From positions 1 to 5,229 of the forward strand of contig JAFEBC010000812.1 of the NCBI GenBank assembly GCA_018266095.1: DNA of 5,229 nucleotides, written 5' to 3'. This document shows, one piece after another, positions 1 to 5,229 of this stretch. Position 1 is the stretch's first letter. Each line of letters starts with the position of its first letter. Source of the DNA: Deltaproteobacteria bacterium. GTDB taxonomy: Bacteria; Myxococcota; Myxococcia; Myxococcales; 40CM-4-68-19. A program made the translations under genes and the position numbers. The notes under the pieces were generated by a model. That model did no database searches. It was given only the letters and a program-made list of their open reading frames with translations, and was not told the DNA's origin.

Positions 1-501
1 CAGACCTGCGACGACTCGAACGGCGTGTGCGTGCCGGCCGATCCGGTGGACGACGCGGGCACGACCGGCGGCACCGACGCGGGCAGCACGGGCGGCACGG
101 ACGCAGGGACCGGCGGCACCGACGCGGGCACGCACGACGGCGGCACGGGCGGCACCGACGCGGGCACGCACGACGGCGGCACGGGCGGCACCGATGCGGG
201 CACGCACGATGGCGGCACGGGCGGCACCGACGCGGGCACCGGAGGGACAGACGCTGGCACCGGCGGCACCGACGCGGGCAGCGCGTGCACGCCGGACACG
301 TGGACGAACTACGCGTCCGCGGCCTTCAGCACCAACTGCAAGAGCTGCCACTCGTGGGCGACCAAGTACACCTCGGTCAAGTCGCGCCAGTCGAGCTGCC
401 AGACCGACATCTCCACGGGCGCGATGCCCAAGAACCACGCGCTCTCGTCGAGCGACAAGTCGCGCCTCGTGAAGTGGCTGAGCTGCGGCCTGCCGCAGTA
501 G
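1..501 (+). CDS. Probable exported c-type cytochrome-like protein with TDAG-repeat linker (3' part, 5' end outside window)
   Basis: The frame is open from base 1 to the TAG at 499-501, giving 166 visible residues. The GTG at 25 is unlikely to be the true start: coding sequence runs through it and no signal peptide follows. Counting from base 1, residues 3-10 hold a two-cysteine segment (C3, C10). Residues about 21-93 are a Thr/Gly/Asp/Ala low-complexity linker. Residues 96-166 form a small C-terminal domain with a single CKSCH haem-attachment motif at 113-117 (bases 337-351), a possible axial Met142 in 'GAMPKNHAL' (bases 424-426), and an ending 'WLSCGLPQ'. A CxxCH followed by Met-Pro and a terminal W-L-x-C-G-x-P is, as I know it, a common pattern in small haem domains of myxobacterial secreted proteins. 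Extra cysteines (C96, C133, C162) could form disulfides. Covalent haem attachment would require export to the periplasm or cell surface. Electron transfer is the likely role, but the partner and the N-terminal domain are unknown. The downstream neighbour is convergent. Confidence 0.75.
   Translation, partial: QTCDDSNGVCVPADPVDDAGTTGGTDAGSTGGTDAGTGGTDAGTHDGGTGGTDAGTHDGGTGGTDAGTHDGGTGGTDAGTGGTDAGTGGTDAGSACTPDTWTNYASAAFSTNCKSCHSWATKYTSVKSRQSSCQTDISTGAMPKNHALSSSDKSRLVKWLSCGLPQ
61..279 (+). repeat. Low-complexity TDAG/TGG-coding repeat region, including three tandem 36-bp units (118-225)
   Basis: This stretch encodes eight copies of Thr-Asp-Ala-Gly separated by Thr/Gly spacers. The core at 118-225 is three consecutive 36-bp units (118-153, 154-189, 190-225), each encoding TDAGTHDGGTGG. 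Units 1 and 2 are identical in DNA. Unit 3 differs only by GAT for GAC at its two Asp codons. Shorter 21-bp units (TDAGTGG) flank the core. The near-identity at DNA level, not just protein level, points to recent duplication by slippage or recombination. The product is probably a flexible, acidic linker that holds the haem domain away from the rest of the protein. Confidence 0.9.
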
Positions 502-527
502 GCGACGCCGTTCCCTCCGGCGTCGCC
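501..527. terminator. Candidate bidirectional terminator hairpin between convergent genes
   Basis: GGCGACGCCG at 501-510 and CGGCGTCGCC at 518-527 form a perfect 10-bp, almost all-G/C stem with a 7-nt loop. It starts on the last base of the cytochrome-like gene's stop codon and lies 17 bases beyond the thiolase stop codon on the other strand. Position and strength suit a terminator serving both directions. There is no U-tract on either side, so it is not a canonical intrinsic terminator. It may instead block 3'-exonuclease decay or act with Rho. Confidence 0.55.
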
Positions 528-544
528 CGGTGCAGCAACAGCGG

Positions 545-1711
<1,167 letters not shown>

Positions 1712-1750
1712 GTGTGTGTCCTCTGTCTCTTTGCGTTCGATGCGCGTGGG

Positions 1751-4147
<2,397 letters not shown>

Positions 4148-4152
4148 GGTTT

Positions 4153-4157
4153 TCCTC
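4153..4157 (-). promoter_or_regulatory. Ribosome binding site that fixes the start of the dehydrogenase/hydratase gene
   Basis: GAGGA on the minus strand lies 5 nt before the ATG at 4147. It supports this start over the 139-codon upstream extension of the same frame. That extension would run through the intergenic region and overlap the divergent gene head-on. Confidence 0.75.
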
Positions 4158-4186
4158 GGACGGCTTTGGGGAAACGAGCGGGCGAT

Positions 4187-4215
4187 TGCATAGACCCTGT
4201 GGGCGCGGGCCGCAA
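4187..4215 (-). promoter_or_regulatory. Weak sigma70-like promoter candidate for the fad operon
   Basis: On the minus strand, TTGCGG (4215-4210) and TATGCA (4192-4187) are separated by 17 bp, and the -10 element lies about 40 nt before the start codon. Each hexamer keeps only the first three consensus bases (TTG, TAT), so the match is 3/6 for both. Spacing and position are right, but matches this weak can occur by chance. TATGCA is part of one of the few A/T-containing patches in this GC-rich spacer. Confidence 0.25.
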
Positions 4216-4234
4216 CCCCGGGACGCTGCGGGGT
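4215..4234. promoter_or_regulatory. Inverted repeat (possible operator) in the divergent intergenic region
   Basis: ACCCCG at 4215-4220 and CGGGGT at 4229-4234 form a perfect 6-bp dyad around an 8-bp centre. It touches the proposed -35 element of the fad promoter, a position from which a repressor could act. The spacer is GC-rich, so short G/C dyads are expected by chance. No known operator consensus is recognised. Confidence 0.2.
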
Positions 4235-4286
4235 GAAGCCTGCCCTGGGGACTGCGGGGCTGTGGGTCGCCGGGCCGGGCTTCGGC

Positions 4287-4323
4287 CGTTTGTGGCCACC
4301 GCCCGCTGGTGCGGGTCCAAACG
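4287..4323. promoter_or_regulatory. Extended imperfect dyad CGTTTG...CAAACG upstream of both divergent genes
   Basis: CGTTTG (4287-4292) is exactly inverted as CAAACG (4318-4323). Between them CCACC (4296-4300) pairs with GGTG and a further G (4308-4313), with one bulged C and a 7-nt loop. The A/T-containing arms stand out in an otherwise G/C spacer. It lies 140-176 bp before the fad start and 57-93 bp before the right-hand gene, so it could be a regulator site or a structured leader. This is pattern evidence only. Confidence 0.2.
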
Positions 4324-4379
4324 TCGCAGCGCCCGCGTGGGGTTGACGACGCGCCTCGGCCTGCGCTTCAAGTGAACGC

Positions 4380-5229
4380 ATGCTCCGCGCCGCACACGGA
4401 CTCACCACGCACGGCTGGACGGCTCTCGCGCTCGCCGCCCTCCTCACGCCGCTGACGGCACGCGCCCAGGACGACGATCGCGTCCCCGCGCCGCTCGAGA
4501 ACCGCAGCGAATTCGCGCGCTGCTTCGGCGTCCCCGACGACCCGGTCGTGCACACCGGCGGCATCGGCTACATCCCCGGTCCCGTGTACATCGGCGGCGG
4601 CGGCGAGGGCGGCCACAGCAGCGGCAGCGGCGGCAACATCAACCTCGGCAGCGGCGACAGCGACGGCAAGGCGATGCTGGTCGTGGCCGTGGTCGCGCTC
4701 GCTGCATTGCCCGTGGTGATCTGGGTCTTCGACTCGCCCGCGCCGCGCGTGGTGGCCCTGCGGCACGAGTGCCCCACCTTCAACGTCTCCCTCGTCGGCG
4801 GCTCGCTCGCCAGCCACAACGCCTTCGGCCGCGACGTGTACGGACGCACCGACGTGCGCCTCGGCTTCGCGCGCGGGCCGGTCGGCTTCGACTTCGACTT
4901 CGGCTTCGGCACCTCGAGCTACGGCACCTGGGGCACGCACTTCCCCCTGCGGCCCGACGCCAAGAACCACGTGGACCTCGCCGTCTCGCTCGGCTACCGG
5001 CGCATGTTCCTGCGCGGCATCAGCGAGGAGGGCTTCGAGTTCGGTCTCCCGCACACGTACACGTTCTGGCGCGACGGGCTGACCTCGTTCGGCCTGGAGC
5101 TCCGGCCCATGCTGCTCGCGGCCGATCAGGGCATCGAGCCCAGCCTCGAGGGCGCGGTCCTGATTCCGCTGTTCGAGGTGCTTCAGGGCCGCGTGGGCGC
5201 GAAGGTGTTCACCTTCCAGGGCAACGTGC
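4380..5229 (+). CDS. Secreted/envelope protein of unknown function with signal peptide, hydrophobic helix and beta-rich region (5' part, 3' end outside window)
   Basis: The frame is open from the ATG at 4380 to the right edge, giving 283 codons plus one base. An in-frame TGA at 4344 with no ATG, GTG or TTG between it and 4380 makes this the first possible start. The ribosome site is weak (AAGTGA, 4370-4375, 4 nt away). Residues 1-29 look like a Sec signal peptide: a hydrophobic core at about 13-24 ('WTALALAALLTP') and a likely cut after A-R-A (27-29) before an acidic QDDD. Residues 59-95 are Gly/Ser-rich. Residues 98-117 are strongly hydrophobic and predicted to be a helix. From about residue 132 onward, alternating hydrophobic/polar strands and aromatics ('GFDFDFGFG', 169-177) suggest a beta-sheet or outer-membrane barrel-like domain. 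Two cysteines are visible (C48, C131). I do not recognise the family. The reading frame has strong G/C third-position bias, as in the neighbouring genes, which supports it being real. It is divergent from the fad operon. Confidence 0.75.
   Translation, partial: MLRAAHGLTTHGWTALALAALLTPLTARAQDDDRVPAPLENRSEFARCFGVPDDPVVHTGGIGYIPGPVYIGGGGEGGHSSGSGGNINLGSGDSDGKAMLVVAVVALAALPVVIWVFDSPAPRVVALRHECPTFNVSLVGGSLASHNAFGRDVYGRTDVRLGFARGPVGFDFDFGFGTSSYGTWGTHFPLRPDAKNHVDLAVSLGYRRMFLRGISEEGFEFGLPHTYTFWRDGLTSFGLELRPMLLAADQGIEPSLEGAVLIPLFEVLQGRVGAKVFTFQGNV

Noticed and set aside
25..27. GTG as start codon of the cytochrome-like gene.
   Set aside because: The frame is open to the window edge, with a cysteine-containing coding segment before it, and no signal peptide follows, although a haem protein of this kind must be exported.
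118..225. The regular 36-bp repeats as a CRISPR array.
   Set aside because: The units are directly contiguous with no unique spacers, keep one protein frame and lie inside a coding sequence.
4273..4315. Two 5-bp hairpins: GGCCG/CGGCC (4273-4287) and CCCGC/GCGGG (4302-4315).
   Set aside because: Stems this short and all G/C are expected by chance in this composition. They do not sit at a gene end or next to a U-tract.
4343..4371. TTGACG as a -35 element for the right-hand gene.
   Set aside because: At 16-18 bp spacing the -10 position reads CTTCAA or similar, a poor match, and the transcript would begin almost at the start codon.
4148..4564. A 139-codon N-terminal extension of the dehydrogenase/hydratase gene.
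   Set aside because: The extension has no domain features, crosses the intergenic region and overlaps the start of the divergent gene. The ATG at 4147 has a good ribosome site directly before the conserved NAD-binding fold.
4368..5054. A long minus-strand frame opposite the right-hand envelope gene.
   Set aside because: Its translation is a low-complexity Ala/Glu/Arg/Val shadow. The plus strand has a signal peptide, a hydrophobic helix and a continuous coding-like frame.

Overview
The window looks like ordinary chromosomal DNA from a very GC-rich Gram-negative bacterium, most likely a myxobacterium or relative (Myxococcota / former Deltaproteobacteria). This is inferred from three things: strong G/C bias at third codon positions, a secreted-type protein with Thr-Asp-Ala-Gly linkers ending in a tiny haem-binding domain, and a secreted glycine-rich orphan protein next to housekeeping genes. 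No sequence search was possible, so the taxonomy is a judgement.

Layout, left to right. (1) At 1-501 (+) is the 3' part of a gene for a probable exported mono-haem c-type cytochrome-like protein. It has a cysteine-containing segment, a Gly/Thr/Asp/Ala linker built partly from a 36-bp tandem repeat, and a C-terminal CxxCH domain; its 5' end lies left of the window. (2) A perfect 10-bp inverted repeat at 501-527 sits between two convergent genes and may end transcription from both sides. (3) At 545-4147 (-) is a two-gene fatty-acid beta-oxidation operon. The first gene (1751-4147) encodes a 798-residue enzyme with 3-hydroxyacyl-CoA dehydrogenase at the N-terminus and enoyl-CoA hydratase at the C-terminus (FadN-like order, opposite to E. 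coli FadB). The second, 39 bases downstream, encodes a 388-residue 3-ketoacyl-CoA thiolase (FadA-like). (4) At 4148-4379 is a 232-bp divergent intergenic region with a weak promoter candidate and two dyads. (5) From 4380 to the right edge (+) is the 5' part of a gene for a secreted or envelope protein of unknown function, with a signal peptide, a Gly/Ser-rich stretch, one hydrophobic helix and a beta-rich region.

The two central enzymes together catalyse the last three steps of each beta-oxidation cycle: hydration of the enoyl-CoA, NAD-dependent oxidation of the 3-hydroxyacyl-CoA, and thiolytic release of acetyl-CoA. All the catalytic residues I looked for are present. No acyl-CoA dehydrogenase or fatty-acyl-CoA ligase lies in the window. 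The flanking genes show no obvious functional link to the operon.

I found no RNA gene, CRISPR array, insertion sequence or phage signal, and no convincing novel multi-gene system. The least explained items are the right-hand envelope protein with its odd topology and the repeat-linked haem domain at the left.
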